Positions 1-7,248 of a stretch of DNA of 22,919 nt are shown piece after piece. Positions within the stretch are counted from its first letter, which is position 1. Every line of letters begins with the position of its first letter. The translations under genes were made by a program, and so were the position numbers. The notes below the pieces were generated by a model. That model ran no database searches. It was not told the origin of the DNA and was given only the letters and a program-made list of their open reading frames with translations. Source of the DNA: RGIG464 sp045643185 (GTDB lineage Bacteria > Myxococcota_A > Bradymonadia > UBA4248); contig JAZUKH010000049.1 in the NCBI GenBank assembly GCA_045643185.1, positions 1-22,919 of the forward strand, in the 5' to 3' direction.

Positions 1-420
1 CTCGTTCGTTTAAAGTAAAATGGGTAAATGATCGCATCAAACCTCCGTATGAGTAGCTGTTCAAATCATCATACACCGGATTGATGCGGTCTTTCTTCAT
101 TTTATGCATTTGAAACGATAATCTGCCGACTTCCCCCTCACAAAATAAAAAAGATCGGCGTCATTGCCTCAATTTTTTCAGAAAATCCGTTAATTTTTAA
201 GATTTTAAAACATATTCGACCGGCGGAAAGTAGATTTTGGGATTAAACATCTGCTATAATAGGTTAGCTTTTTTGGACATTGTCCTATGTCGCGGAGATA
301 CCGCGCCATAAAGCAGTTTAAGCGATATGCGACAGTTGTTTTTTGGAGTGAGACGGTTGCGGTATCGCAGATTGGCGTCGAGTACGTCAATGGCAAATCT
401 TTCACGAGTGTGGAGAAACA
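1..420. other. AT-rich gap upstream of carD
   Basis: No confident gene is seen here. Two short open frames reach the left edge: a + frame ending in TAG at 54-56, and a - frame opening at ATG 109 and still open at base 1. They overlap, so at most one is likely to be real and neither can be identified. Bases 110-250 are strongly AT-rich. The only clear signal is the extended -10 box at 252-260, which most simply serves carD and gives a leader of roughly 150 nt. Confidence 0.5.
252..260 (+). promoter_or_regulatory. Extended -10 promoter for carD
   Basis: The bases TGCTATAAT form a perfect extended -10 box (TGn plus TATAAT, the hexamer at 255-260). No good -35 hexamer lies 16-18 bp upstream, which is typical of extended -10 promoters. 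Transcription would start near 267, about 150 nt before the first carD start codon. The same TGnTATAAT form recurs before the lipoprotein genes at 7249 and 19080. Confidence 0.5.
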
Positions 421-954
421 ATGCTGAAAACAACAAGCTTGAAAGCAGAACAACTTGGAGATCAATTGATGAAATGGCAAGTGGGTGAACGCGTTGTTTA
501 TCCGAGCAGAGGGGTTGGCGAGATCGTCGCGATAGAACCCAATGAGATCTTTGGTCCCGGAAAACTCGTGTACGTTCTTGAAATGATCCAAACGTCAAAA
601 CCGCGCGTGATGATCGAAACGAGCAAGGCGGAGAATGGTTCGCTTCGCGAGCTGATCGCCGAAGAAGAAGCCAAAAAAGTCATTTTGAGCCTAAAAGAAC
701 CGCTTCCTTCGACAAAAAAGCTTCCTTGGACAAAACTTCAGCGTATTTTATTTGACAAGCTGGCCTCTCCTTGTTTACAAGACGTGGCCGACGTCGTTAG
801 GGCGCTTTATCAGCTCAAAAATGTCAAAGATTTGAGCTTCAGCCAGCGACGCATCTTCGACACCGCCATCGGACTCCTGGTTCAGGAATTAGCCCTTTCG
901 TTAAACCGAACCCCCGAAAGCGTTGAAGAAGAAATTCGTGCGATGTTCGCGTAG
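421..954 (+). CDS. carD: CarD/CdnL-family RNA polymerase-binding regulator
   Basis: CarD/CdnL proteins bind the RNA polymerase beta subunit through an N-terminal Tudor-like domain and stabilise open complexes at housekeeping promoters with a C-terminal helical domain. The N-terminal module is clear (WQVGERVVYPSRGVGEIVAIE, beginning near residue 19). The C-terminal domain starts near residue 100 with LPWTKLQ. W103 aligns with the conserved tryptophan that wedges into the promoter bubble, and LASPCLQDVADVVRALY and LLVQELAL match the family helices. There is no HMGA-like tail, so this is the stand-alone CdnL type. Two starts are possible. ATG 421 has GGAG at 412-415 (5 nt away) and gives 177 aa. 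ATG 469 has GGAG at 457-460 (8 nt away) and gives 161 aa, closer to the family length and to where homologues begin. The outer frame is given, but 469 is at least as likely. The gene is monocistronic, with an intrinsic terminator at 1037-1069. Confidence 0.9.
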   Translation: MLKTTSLKAEQLGDQLMKWQVGERVVYPSRGVGEIVAIEPNEIFGPGKLVYVLEMIQTSKPRVMIETSKAENGSLRELIAEEEAKKVILSLKEPLPSTKKLPWTKLQRILFDKLASPCLQDVADVVRALYQLKNVKDLSFSQRRIFDTAIGLLVQELALSLNRTPESVEEEIRAMFA

Positions 955-1036
955 CATTTGCACGAGGTTGTTTTTTCGAGTCGATCTGTTTCGGCGTGGG
1001 CTTGCCCTGCGTTTGTTCAAACAGGTCAAAACAGAA

Positions 1037-1069
1037 AACAGCAGTCAGTTCGTCTGATGCTGTTTTTTT
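1037..1069 (+). terminator. Intrinsic terminator after carD
   Basis: The arms AACAGCAGTCAG (1037-1048) and CTGATGCTGTT (1054-1064) pair with one bulged G around a TTCGT loop, followed by a T-run at 1063-1069. It lies 83 bp after the carD stop and isolates carD from rpsD. Confidence 0.8.
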
Positions 1070-1095
1070 GTGCGTCTATCGCAAAAGGATTTTTT

Positions 1096-1117
1096 GCACG
1101 AAAAATCGTGCGTTTTT
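1096..1117 (+). promoter_or_regulatory. Terminator-like hairpin in the rpsD leader
   Basis: Arms GCACGA (1096-1101) and TCGTGC (1106-1111) enclose an AAAA loop and are followed by GTTTTT. A weaker alternative hairpin, GCAAAA (1081-1086) with TTTTGC (1092-1097), shares bases 1096-1097 with it, so the two cannot form fully together. The hairpin ends 10 nt before the rpsD Shine-Dalgarno at 1127-1133. It could be a leader control element or simply a second terminator for carD. Confidence 0.35.
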
Positions 1118-1144
1118 AATCAAAGAAAAGGAGTTATTCTCACT

Positions 1145-1765
1145 ATGCGCATGACCGGTCCCCGCGTCAAAGTTCTTCGTCGTTTCGGCAACATCCAGCT
1201 GCCGGGCCTTACTCGTAAATCTGCTTCTCACCGTCAGAACCCCCCTGGGCAGCACGGTGCTAACCATCGTCGTAAAGCTTCCGAATATCGTGAACACCTC
1301 GACGAAAAACAGAAAGTTCGTCTTAACTATGGCATCAGCGAACGCCAGATGCGTATCTATATGAAAGCCGCTATCAGCAGCAAACTCGACACGGGTCTTC
1401 GTCTCATCCAGTTGCTCGAATGCCGTCTCGATAACGTTTGCTTCCGCGCTGGTTATGGTGCCACCATTCCTGCTGCTCGTCAGCTCGTCAACCATGGTCA
1501 CATCCTCGTCAACGGCCGCAAAGTTGATATCGCCAGCTTCCAGTGCCGTCCGGGCGACATCATCACGCTTCGCGAAAAATCCAAAAAGATCCAGGTCGTT
1601 ATCGACTGCTTCGCGACGCCTTCTATCGCTCGCCCCTCCTACATCTCGGTCGTCGATGCTAACGCCATGAGCGTTAAAATCGAATCCCTCCCCGTCCGCG
1701 AAGATGTCCCCATCACCGACCTCAAAGACAACCTCATCATCGAGTACTACAGCCGCATGGTGTAA
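1145..1765 (+). CDS. rpsD: 30S ribosomal protein S4
   Basis: S4 is a primary 16S rRNA-binding protein that nucleates assembly of the 30S body; in many bacteria it also represses its own operon by binding mRNA. The 206-residue product has the family's usual length. Visible landmarks are the N-terminal TGPRVKVLRRFG and PPGQHG, the S4 RNA-binding fold around RLDNVCFRAGYG, ARQLVNHGHILVNGRKV and RPGDIITL, and the C-terminal IIEYYSR. The N-terminal zinc-binding cysteines of some S4 proteins are absent (C-minus type). ATG 1145 is chosen because AAAGGAG at 1127-1133 precedes it and the protein begins as in homologues; an in-frame GTG at 1070 would add 25 unrelated residues. The gene stands outside the usual rpsK-rpoA cluster, and its GGT/CGT/GCT-rich codons suggest high expression. 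Confidence 0.96.
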   Translation: MRMTGPRVKVLRRFGNIQLPGLTRKSASHRQNPPGQHGANHRRKASEYREHLDEKQKVRLNYGISERQMRIYMKAAISSKLDTGLRLIQLLECRLDNVCFRAGYGATIPAARQLVNHGHILVNGRKVDIASFQCRPGDIITLREKSKKIQVVIDCFATPSIARPSYISVVDANAMSVKIESLPVREDVPITDLKDNLIIEYYSRMV

Positions 1766-1803
1766 TTGCTCTCGCGCTCTTTGCGCGTAGATGCGTTGGT
1801 TAT

Positions 1804-1838
1804 AAAAAAGCGCGTGTTCCGACATGCGCTTTTTTTTT
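1804..1838 (+). terminator. Intrinsic terminator after rpsD
   Basis: Arms GCGCGTGT (1810-1817) and ACATGCGC (1822-1829) pair with one G-U wobble around a TCCG loop. An A-run (1804-1809) precedes and nine Ts (1830-1838) follow, so it may act in both directions. It is only 48 bp before hisS. Confidence 0.85.
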
Positions 1839-1885
1839 GCCCCTTTCCACAATCAACATTTCCTCGCCAAATATAAGGACTCTTT

Positions 1886-3220
1886 ATGGCTATTAAAGCA
1901 GGTATTCCTAAGGGTACACGCGATTTTCTGCCGCAACAAATGCGCGAACGCATGCGCGTGATGGACGTCATTCGCCGCGTCTACGAAAAACATGGCTTCG
2001 AACCCATCGAAACGCCCGCGATCGAAAACATCGAAACGCTTATGGGCAAATATGGTGAAGAAGGCGATCAACTTCTTTTTAAGATCCTCATGCGCGGTGA
2101 AAAAGCCGCGACGGGCAAGTGCGACCTTGGTCTGCGCTACGACCTGACCGTGCCGCTTTCACGCTTTGTCGCCATGCATCAGAACGAGATCGGCCGCATT
2201 TTCAAACGCTATCAGATCCAACCGGTCTATCGCGCTGACCGACCGGGACACGGCCGTTTTCGCGAATTCTATCAGTGCGACATCGACATGATCGGTGCGC
2301 CGGCACCCGTCGCCGAGATCGAACTGCTGCACGCCGTCAACGACGTGTTTTCGGAGCTCAAATTCAGTGACCTGACGATCCATTTGAACGACCGACGCGT
2401 GCTGCGCGGACTCATCGACGTCTCAGGCATCCCGGTCGAACTCGAAACGACTGCCATCACCGCCATCGATAAGCTCGACAAGATCGGTCGCGACGGCGTC
2501 GCCGCTGAACTCTGTGAACGCGAAATCACCGCGGAAAGCGCCAACAAGCTTCTTGAGATCATCGAACCCAAAGCGACGAACGACGAAACCCTCGCTGCGC
2601 TCGAAAACCTCTTTGTGGGTCACGAAGACGCGTTGCAGGCGATCCGCGAAATGCGCATCATCGTCAATGCCTGCGCGGCTTTTTGCGTCGACGGACGTTC
2701 CATCAAGGTCAACCCGTCACTCGCCCGCGGCTTGAACTACTACACCGGTGCCATCTTTGAGATCCAGGCCGATGGACTCGGTTCCAGCATCGCCGGCGGC
2801 GGCCGCTACGACCACCTCATCGGTATGTTCTCGGGCAAAGACATTCCCGCCGTCGGCATCAGCCTCGGCTTCGAACGCATCTGTGTCGTCATGCAGGAAC
2901 GCAATATGTTCGACGACACCAAACGCTGCGTCGACGTCGTCATGGGCCTGTTCGACGAATCTTCTTTGGCACCTTCGCTCGAACTCTCGAACAAAATTCG
3001 TTCACTCGGTCTTTCGTGCGAACTTTACAGCGGATTCGACAAACTCGCCAAGCAGTTTAAATACGCCAATGAACGCGGCGCCCGCTACGTTGCCCTCATT
3101 GGCAGCGAGGAAATGCTCAAACGCGAAGTCACCATCAAAGACATGGTCGCCGGCACCCAGGTGTCCGGATCTTGGGACAAATTGATCCTCCAGGACGGCA
3201 ACCTCGTCTTCGCAGAATAA
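1886..3220 (+). CDS. hisS: Histidyl-tRNA synthetase
   Basis: This class II synthetase activates histidine with ATP and charges tRNA-His. The 444-residue product is close to the usual bacterial length. It has the N-terminal PKGTRDFLP (residues 8-16), the YDLTVPL strand (85-91), motif 2 with RADRPGHGRFREFYQCDID (116-134), the histidine-specific RGLNYYTGAIFE (281-292), GGGRYDHL (304-311) and motif 3 AVGISLGFERI (322-332). The C-terminal anticodon-binding domain covers about 345-440. ATG 1886 is preceded by AAGGA at 1875-1879, 6 nt away. Only 47 bp separate it from the preceding terminator and no convincing promoter fits there, so readthrough from rpsD may contribute. No partner gene such as aspS follows. 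Confidence 0.97.
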   Translation: MAIKAGIPKGTRDFLPQQMRERMRVMDVIRRVYEKHGFEPIETPAIENIETLMGKYGEEGDQLLFKILMRGEKAATGKCDLGLRYDLTVPLSRFVAMHQNEIGRIFKRYQIQPVYRADRPGHGRFREFYQCDIDMIGAPAPVAEIELLHAVNDVFSELKFSDLTIHLNDRRVLRGLIDVSGIPVELETTAITAIDKLDKIGRDGVAAELCEREITAESANKLLEIIEPKATNDETLAALENLFVGHEDALQAIREMRIIVNACAAFCVDGRSIKVNPSLARGLNYYTGAIFEIQADGLGSSIAGGGRYDHLIGMFSGKDIPAVGISLGFERICVVMQERNMFDDTKRCVDVVMGLFDESSLAPSLELSNKIRSLGLSCELYSGFDKLAKQFKYANERGARYVALIGSEEMLKREVTIKDMVAGTQVSGSWDKLILQDGNLVFAE

Positions 3221-3232
3221 CGAACAAATTGA

Positions 3233-3276
3233 GACGCGCGGTCCGCACGGCTCTGACGCGCGGTCCGCACGGCTCT
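3233..3276. repeat. Tandem 22-bp direct repeat
   Basis: Two perfect, adjacent 22-bp copies lie at 3233-3254 and 3255-3276, followed by the start of a third (GACG). Each contains the near-palindrome GCGGTCCGC. The stretch GAGACGCGCGGTCCGC at 3231-3246 matches GAGACGAGCGGACCGC at 7074-7089 at 14 of 16 bases. Both sites lie upstream of TATAAT boxes of cysteine-rich lipoprotein genes. Confidence 0.8.
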
Positions 3277-3335
3277 GACGGGCTATTTTTTTGAGATCAT
3301 CATCAATTCGTTTTAGCCAATCGCACATTATCATA

Positions 3336-3341
3336 TATAAT
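3336..3341 (+). promoter_or_regulatory. -10 box for the lipoprotein gene at 3405
   Basis: A perfect TATAAT lies 63 bp before the start codon. The -35 region is weak; TTAGCC at 3313-3318 would give a 17-bp spacer. Confidence 0.45.
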
Positions 3342-3404
3342 GTTAGATCGTTTTGGCCGACTGACTTTCAACACTAAAATTTAGTCCCTCAACCAGGAGA
3401 TAGA

Positions 3405-4826
3405 ATGAAAAGCAAAGTTTTATACATATTTCCGTTCGCGATCGCATTATCCATATTTGGCGCGGCCCTGTCTGCATGTGATGATTCTGACGTTGCAACC
3501 TCGTCGTGTGTCGATGACGAATGCCCCGGAGATCCATGTCTTGCCAATGAGCGCACTTGTTCCGCCGACCAAAAGGGATACATGCTATGTTCTGCCTCCC
3601 AAAACTCAGAGCGGGGAACCTGGTCAGAGGTCTTTTTGTGTAGCGATGGCACGACGTGCCAGAGCGGTGAATGCGGCATTCCGTCACAAAAGTGTACAGC
3701 GACCGCTCCGGAATGTACGGCAGATAACAAAGGCTACCGCGTCTGTGTTCAAGGCGTATGGTCGGAACCCGTTTTGTGCACAGGTTCAACCACGTGTAAA
3801 TCCGGACAGTGTGTGGGCGACGATGTGACCACCAAATTACCTTGCAAAACGCCTGGAGAACAGCGATGCGTTTCTAAATCACGCATTCAAGTCTGCGGCC
3901 AGGATCTGTACTGGCAGTTTATGGACTGTCCTGCAGACGTACCTGTTTGCGATTCAGACACAAATGAATGCGTCCCCGCTAATTGCTCAAACAACGAAAT
4001 CAAATGTGTGGATGACGAAACACTGGCCACGTGTGTTGGCAACAACTGGACTTATTCAACTTGTCCGACAGACAAACCCAAATGCCTTGTCAATCAGTGC
4101 ACTGAATTGACGAAAGAATGCGTTCCAAGCAAGAAAAAGTGCATTTCAGAAAAACAGGCAGCCATCTGCAACCAGGCAGGATTCTGGGAAGACGGGGATT
4201 TTTGTTCGGGTTCGAGCGTTTGTTACCAAGGCGAATGTGCAGAAAAATGTTCTCCGGGCGAGAAAAAGTGCGTTACCGATAAATTGGCTTATGTTTGCAG
4301 CGTCAGCGGATATTGGGAATCTGTCACATGTTCCGGCAGTCAGGTCTGCAGTGATGGCCAATGTCAGGCATGCAAAGAAGGTGAGACGCGCTGTGCGGAT
4401 ACGCAATCCGTCGAGACCTGTATCGATGGAAAGTGGAAGAAAACCTCATGCAAATATGGGTACTGCTCCAAAGAAACAGACGCGTGTATTGAACCGGGCG
4501 ACAAATGTACTGATGTCTATTCATATTGTCTCGACAATACGCTTGTTTGGTGCAGTGGCTCAACCTTAAATACGTTGAATTGCTATGTATGCCTCGAAGC
4601 AAAAAGCGGTTTGGGGGCAACTTGTCGGTATGCAAATCTGTCCCACACGGCCAGTGGAATAACCTGTGAAAGTGAAATTGGCAAAACGAAACAAGGCCAA
4701 TTTGTGTACGATGGATCGAATAATCCGAAGTCGGCAAACTGTCTGATGTGCCAAAGCGTCGATGACAAATATAATCCACAATTATGGGTACCGGTCAATC
4801 AGACCTACTGCGAAAAAACCTGGTAG
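3405..4826 (+). CDS. Cys-rich repeat lipoprotein
   Basis: This is a 473-residue predicted lipoprotein of unknown function, probably exposed at the cell surface. A signal peptide (1-24) ends in the lipobox LSAC, so signal peptidase II should cleave before Cys25, which would be lipidated. About seven tandem units of 31-39 residues follow, near 52-90, 104-136, 155-189, 201-232, 246-278, 289-320 and 330-361. Each has a Cys, 7-9 residues, a Cys, an aromatic (usually Trp) in the middle, then three closely spaced Cys, often as C-SG-x-x-C-x-x-G-x-C. This regular spacing predicts small disulphide-bonded knots, so the chain is probably a rigid stalk. The C-terminal 110 residues hold further Cys but no clear unit. 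AGGAG at 3395-3399 is 5 nt from ATG 3405. The gene is monocistronic, with its own -10 box and a strong terminator. No enzymatic motif is visible. Confidence 0.88.
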   Translation: MKSKVLYIFPFAIALSIFGAALSACDDSDVATSSCVDDECPGDPCLANERTCSADQKGYMLCSASQNSERGTWSEVFLCSDGTTCQSGECGIPSQKCTATAPECTADNKGYRVCVQGVWSEPVLCTGSTTCKSGQCVGDDVTTKLPCKTPGEQRCVSKSRIQVCGQDLYWQFMDCPADVPVCDSDTNECVPANCSNNEIKCVDDETLATCVGNNWTYSTCPTDKPKCLVNQCTELTKECVPSKKKCISEKQAAICNQAGFWEDGDFCSGSSVCYQGECAEKCSPGEKKCVTDKLAYVCSVSGYWESVTCSGSQVCSDGQCQACKEGETRCADTQSVETCIDGKWKKTSCKYGYCSKETDACIEPGDKCTDVYSYCLDNTLVWCSGSTLNTLNCYVCLEAKSGLGATCRYANLSHTASGITCESEIGKTKQGQFVYDGSNNPKSANCLMCQSVDDKYNPQLWVPVNQTYCEKTW

Positions 4827-4844
4827 TCCGTTGTAACGTGACAT

Positions 4845-4880
4845 AAGCGCATGCGCCAAAAGCGCATGCGCTTTTTTTTT
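4845..4880 (+). terminator. Intrinsic terminator after the lipoprotein gene
   Basis: A perfect 12-bp stem, AAGCGCATGCGC (4845-4856) with GCGCATGCGCTT (4862-4873), closes a CAAAA loop and is followed by nine Ts (4872-4880). It is one of the strongest terminators in the window. Confidence 0.9.
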
Positions 4881-4987
4881 GCTAAGCGGCACGACCACCC
4901 AACATTTCTTTTCGGAAAGTCGAAGCCGCATGAAAAAAAACTCGCCGCATCCAACTTGGTGCATAACTTCTGATGCCGTCAATTTCG

Positions 4988-5003
4988 GCGCAAGACCTTG
5001 CGC
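4988..5003 (+). promoter_or_regulatory. Inverted repeat in the dnaK-paralogue leader
   Basis: GCGCAA and TTGCGC flank GACC, ending 24 nt before the Shine-Dalgarno (GGAG, 5028-5031). It may be an operator or an mRNA hairpin. No CIRCE element or clear heat-shock promoter is visible in 4881-5039. Confidence 0.3.
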
Positions 5004-5039
5004 GCAACCAAAACACAGTTTTCAAACGGAGATCAAATA

Positions 5040-6944
5040 ATGGGTTCAATCATCGGTATCGACCTTGGCACCACCAACTCAGTCCTCAGCATCATGGAAG
5101 GCGACAAACCGGTCGTCATCACGAATGCGGAAGGCTCGCGCACGACGCCAAGCGTCGTCGCCTACACCGAAAAAGACGGCATTCTGGTCGGTGACATGGC
5201 GCGCCGTCAGAGCCTCGTCAATCCCAAAGGCACGGTCTATTCGATCAAGCGCTTCATGGGCAAACGCTTTGACGAAACGACGGCCGAAGAACGCGCAAAC
5301 GTCCCTTACGAATGCGTTGATCAGCTCAACGGCGATCTCGGCGTCAAAATTGACGGTCGCACACACTCACCTGCTGAGATCTCAGCCGAAGTTCTTCGCA
5401 AATTCAAAGCGGAAGCCGAAAAATACCTCGGTCGCGAAGTGAAAGAAGCGATCATCACAGTGCCTGCGTATTTCAACGACGCGCAACGACGTGCGACGCA
5501 AGTCGCAGGCGAAATTGCCGGCCTTGACGTCAAACGCATCATCAACGAACCGACGGCAGCAGCACTCGCCTATGGCGTCGACAAACAGGATAAAGACCAA
5601 AAAGTCGCCGTTTACGACTTCGGCGGCGGCACCTTCGATATCTCGATCCTCGAACTGGGTGACGGCGTCATCGAAGTTCTTTCGACCAACGGCGACGCCC
5701 ACCTCGGCGGCGACGACATCGATCAGCTCATCGTCGACGACCTGATCAACCAGTTCAAATTCTCAACAGGCATCGACGTCAGCAACGATTCGCTCATCGT
5801 TCAGCGCCTTCGTGAAGCCGCCGAAAAAGCCAAAAAAGAACTCTCGACGATGATCGAAACCGAGATCTATCTCCCCTTCCTCACCGCCAACGAAACGGGT
5901 CCCAAACATCTCCAAACCAAGCTCTCCCGTGCTCGCCTTGAATCCATGATGGCTCACCTCGTCGACCGCAGCATCGACTGCTGCAAACGCGCGTTCGAAG
6001 ACGCCAACCTCAAGCCCGGTGACATCGACGAAGTCCTGCTCGTCGGCGGCACGACGCGCGTTCCGTGCGTACAGGCGGCTGTCGAAAAATTCTTTGGCAA
6101 AGCGCCCAACCACTCGCTGAACCCCGACGAAGTTGTTTCACTCGGCGCGGCCATTCAGGGCGGCGTTTTGAGCGGCGATGTGCACGACATCGTGTTGCTC
6201 GACGTCACGCCGCTCACGCTCGGCATCAAAGCCAACGGCGGCCTCATGGTCTCGCTCATCGACCGCAACACGACCATCCCGGTCAAGCGCTCCAAGCTCT
6301 TCAGCACCACCGAAGACAATCAGACCTGCGTCGCCATCGACGTCTACCAGGGCGAGCGTAAGTTCGCGGAACAAAACCGCTTTTTGGGCAAATTTGAGCT
6401 GACCGACATCGAAAAAGCGCCGCGCGCGGTGCCCAAAATCAACGTCACCTTCGAGATCGACGCCAACGGCGTGCTCAAAGTCAGTGCCACCAACGAAAGC
6501 ACCAACAAAACAGAATCGCTCGTCCTCATGGGCGCCGGCGGTCTGAGCGACGACGAGATCGCACAAGCCATTGCCAACGCCGAAGCCGCCAAAGCTCAGG
6601 ACGAAGAACGTCAAGCCCTTCAGGTCGCCAAAAATAAAGTCCAAAGCTTCATGTTCAGCATCGAACGCATGTCGCGCGAACTCGCTGAACGCGCCGATGA
6701 CGCCCTCAAGTCCGACACGCGCCCCGTCCTCGACGACGCCGCCACGCTCCTCAACCGCGAAGACGCCACCAAAGCCGATCTCGACGCCATGATCGACCGT
6801 CTTTCGCCTCTCAGCCGCGCCTGGTGCGACATTCTCTACGCTAAAGAAGCCGAAGAACGCGCCGCCGAAGAAGCCAAAAAGCAACAAGAAGCCCAAGCTC
6901 AGGCTCAGCAGCAGGCTCAGCAGCAGGCGCAACAACAATCGTAA
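5040..6944 (+). CDS. Divergent DnaK (Hsp70) paralogue
   Basis: Hsp70 chaperones bind and release unfolded polypeptides in an ATP-driven cycle. The 634-residue product has an intact nucleotide-binding domain (1-383): the phosphate loop GIDLGTTNS at 6-14, YDFGGGTFDIS at 192-202 and LLVGGTTRVP at 333-342. The interdomain linker VLLDVTPL is at 385-392, the beta substrate-binding domain at about 393-500 and a helical lid at about 502-605. The tail differs from canonical DnaK: it is Gln/Ala-rich (605-634) and lacks the acidic EED/EIED end. The substrate-binding domain is also less conserved than in the second copy (NESTNKTESLVLMG in place of KDKATGKEQRVTI). ATG 5040 is chosen because GGAG at 5028-5031 is 8 nt away and the protein then opens as in the family; a TTG at 4998 would only add 14 residues. 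GGC/CGC-rich codons suggest lower expression than the 10689 copy. No grpE or dnaJ is adjacent. Confidence 0.93.
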   Translation: MGSIIGIDLGTTNSVLSIMEGDKPVVITNAEGSRTTPSVVAYTEKDGILVGDMARRQSLVNPKGTVYSIKRFMGKRFDETTAEERANVPYECVDQLNGDLGVKIDGRTHSPAEISAEVLRKFKAEAEKYLGREVKEAIITVPAYFNDAQRRATQVAGEIAGLDVKRIINEPTAAALAYGVDKQDKDQKVAVYDFGGGTFDISILELGDGVIEVLSTNGDAHLGGDDIDQLIVDDLINQFKFSTGIDVSNDSLIVQRLREAAEKAKKELSTMIETEIYLPFLTANETGPKHLQTKLSRARLESMMAHLVDRSIDCCKRAFEDANLKPGDIDEVLLVGGTTRVPCVQAAVEKFFGKAPNHSLNPDEVVSLGAAIQGGVLSGDVHDIVLLDVTPLTLGIKANGGLMVSLIDRNTTIPVKRSKLFSTTEDNQTCVAIDVYQGERKFAEQNRFLGKFELTDIEKAPRAVPKINVTFEIDANGVLKVSATNESTNKTESLVLMGAGGLSDDEIAQAIANAEAAKAQDEERQALQVAKNKVQSFMFSIERMSRELAERADDALKSDTRPVLDDAATLLNREDATKADLDAMIDRLSPLSRAWCDILYAKEAEERAAEEAKKQQEAQAQAQQQAQQQAQQQS

Positions 6945-6974
6945 CCCTCAAACCGTCCCATTTGAGATCTGGCG

Positions 6975-7003
6975 GTGCCTATTCGCGTTCGCGAATACGG
7001 CAC
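6975..7003 (+). repeat. Bulged-C hairpin, copy 1
   Basis: Outer arms GTGCC (6975-6979) and GGCAC (6999-7003), inner arms TATTCGCG (6980-6987) and CGCGAATA (6990-6997), loop TT. A single unpaired C (6998) follows ATA. The same layout with other stem sequences recurs at 7008, 10463, 10498 and 15355. Confidence 0.75.
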
Positions 7004-7007
7004 ACGC

Positions 7008-7045
7008 AAATCGGCTATCGCTCCGCGATACGCCGATTTTTTTTT
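7008..7045 (+). terminator. Bulged-C hairpin, copy 2, acting as terminator
   Basis: Outer arms AAATCGGC (7008-7015) and GCCGATTT (7032-7039), inner arms TATCGC (7016-7021) and GCGATA (7025-7030), loop TCC, unpaired C at 7031. The T-run at 7037-7045 makes it a good intrinsic terminator for the preceding dnaK paralogue. The remainder of this 304-bp gap (7046-7248) holds a copy of the GAGACG/GCGG motif (7074-7089) and a promoter. Confidence 0.8.
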
Positions 7046-7152
7046 ATATATGCCCGCGAACCGCGGAGCGGTAGAGACGAGCGGACCGCCCCTAAAACAA
7101 CAACCAATTTGCTTATCCCAAACCAAAATCACTCAAAATATCCGCGACCTAC

Positions 7153-7161
7153 TGATATAAT
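7153..7161 (+). promoter_or_regulatory. Extended -10 promoter for the lipoprotein gene at 7249
   Basis: TGATATAAT is a perfect TGn plus TATAAT box, 87 bp before the start codon. The -35 region (TCAAAA near 7133) is poor, as at the other extended -10 sites of the window. Confidence 0.5.
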
Positions 7162-7248
7162 AATTTGTTCATTTTTGCCTTTTCGCGCAATTTAGTCTTC
7201 GCGAAACTTCTAAGCAGCTCAACAATCCTATAGGAGAAACATAGCTTC

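Noticed and set aside
1..109. Partial genes at the left edge: + frame ending at 56, and - frame starting at ATG 109 (MHKMKKDRINPVYDDLNSY)
   Set aside because: Each is too short to identify, they overlap, and neither has a good Shine-Dalgarno or a nearby terminator. The sequence left of the window would decide.
1076..1852. Minus-strand open frame of 258 codons opposite rpsD
   Set aside because: It covers the S4 gene and its terminator on the opposite strand and has no family features.
4998..5039. Upstream TTG start for the first dnaK
   Set aside because: It would add 14 unrelated residues and place the GGAG Shine-Dalgarno inside the coding region.
6138..6938. Minus-strand open frame of 266 codons opposite the first dnaK
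   Set aside because: Same reason: it is the antisense shadow of an Hsp70 gene with no recognisable domain or ribosome-binding site.
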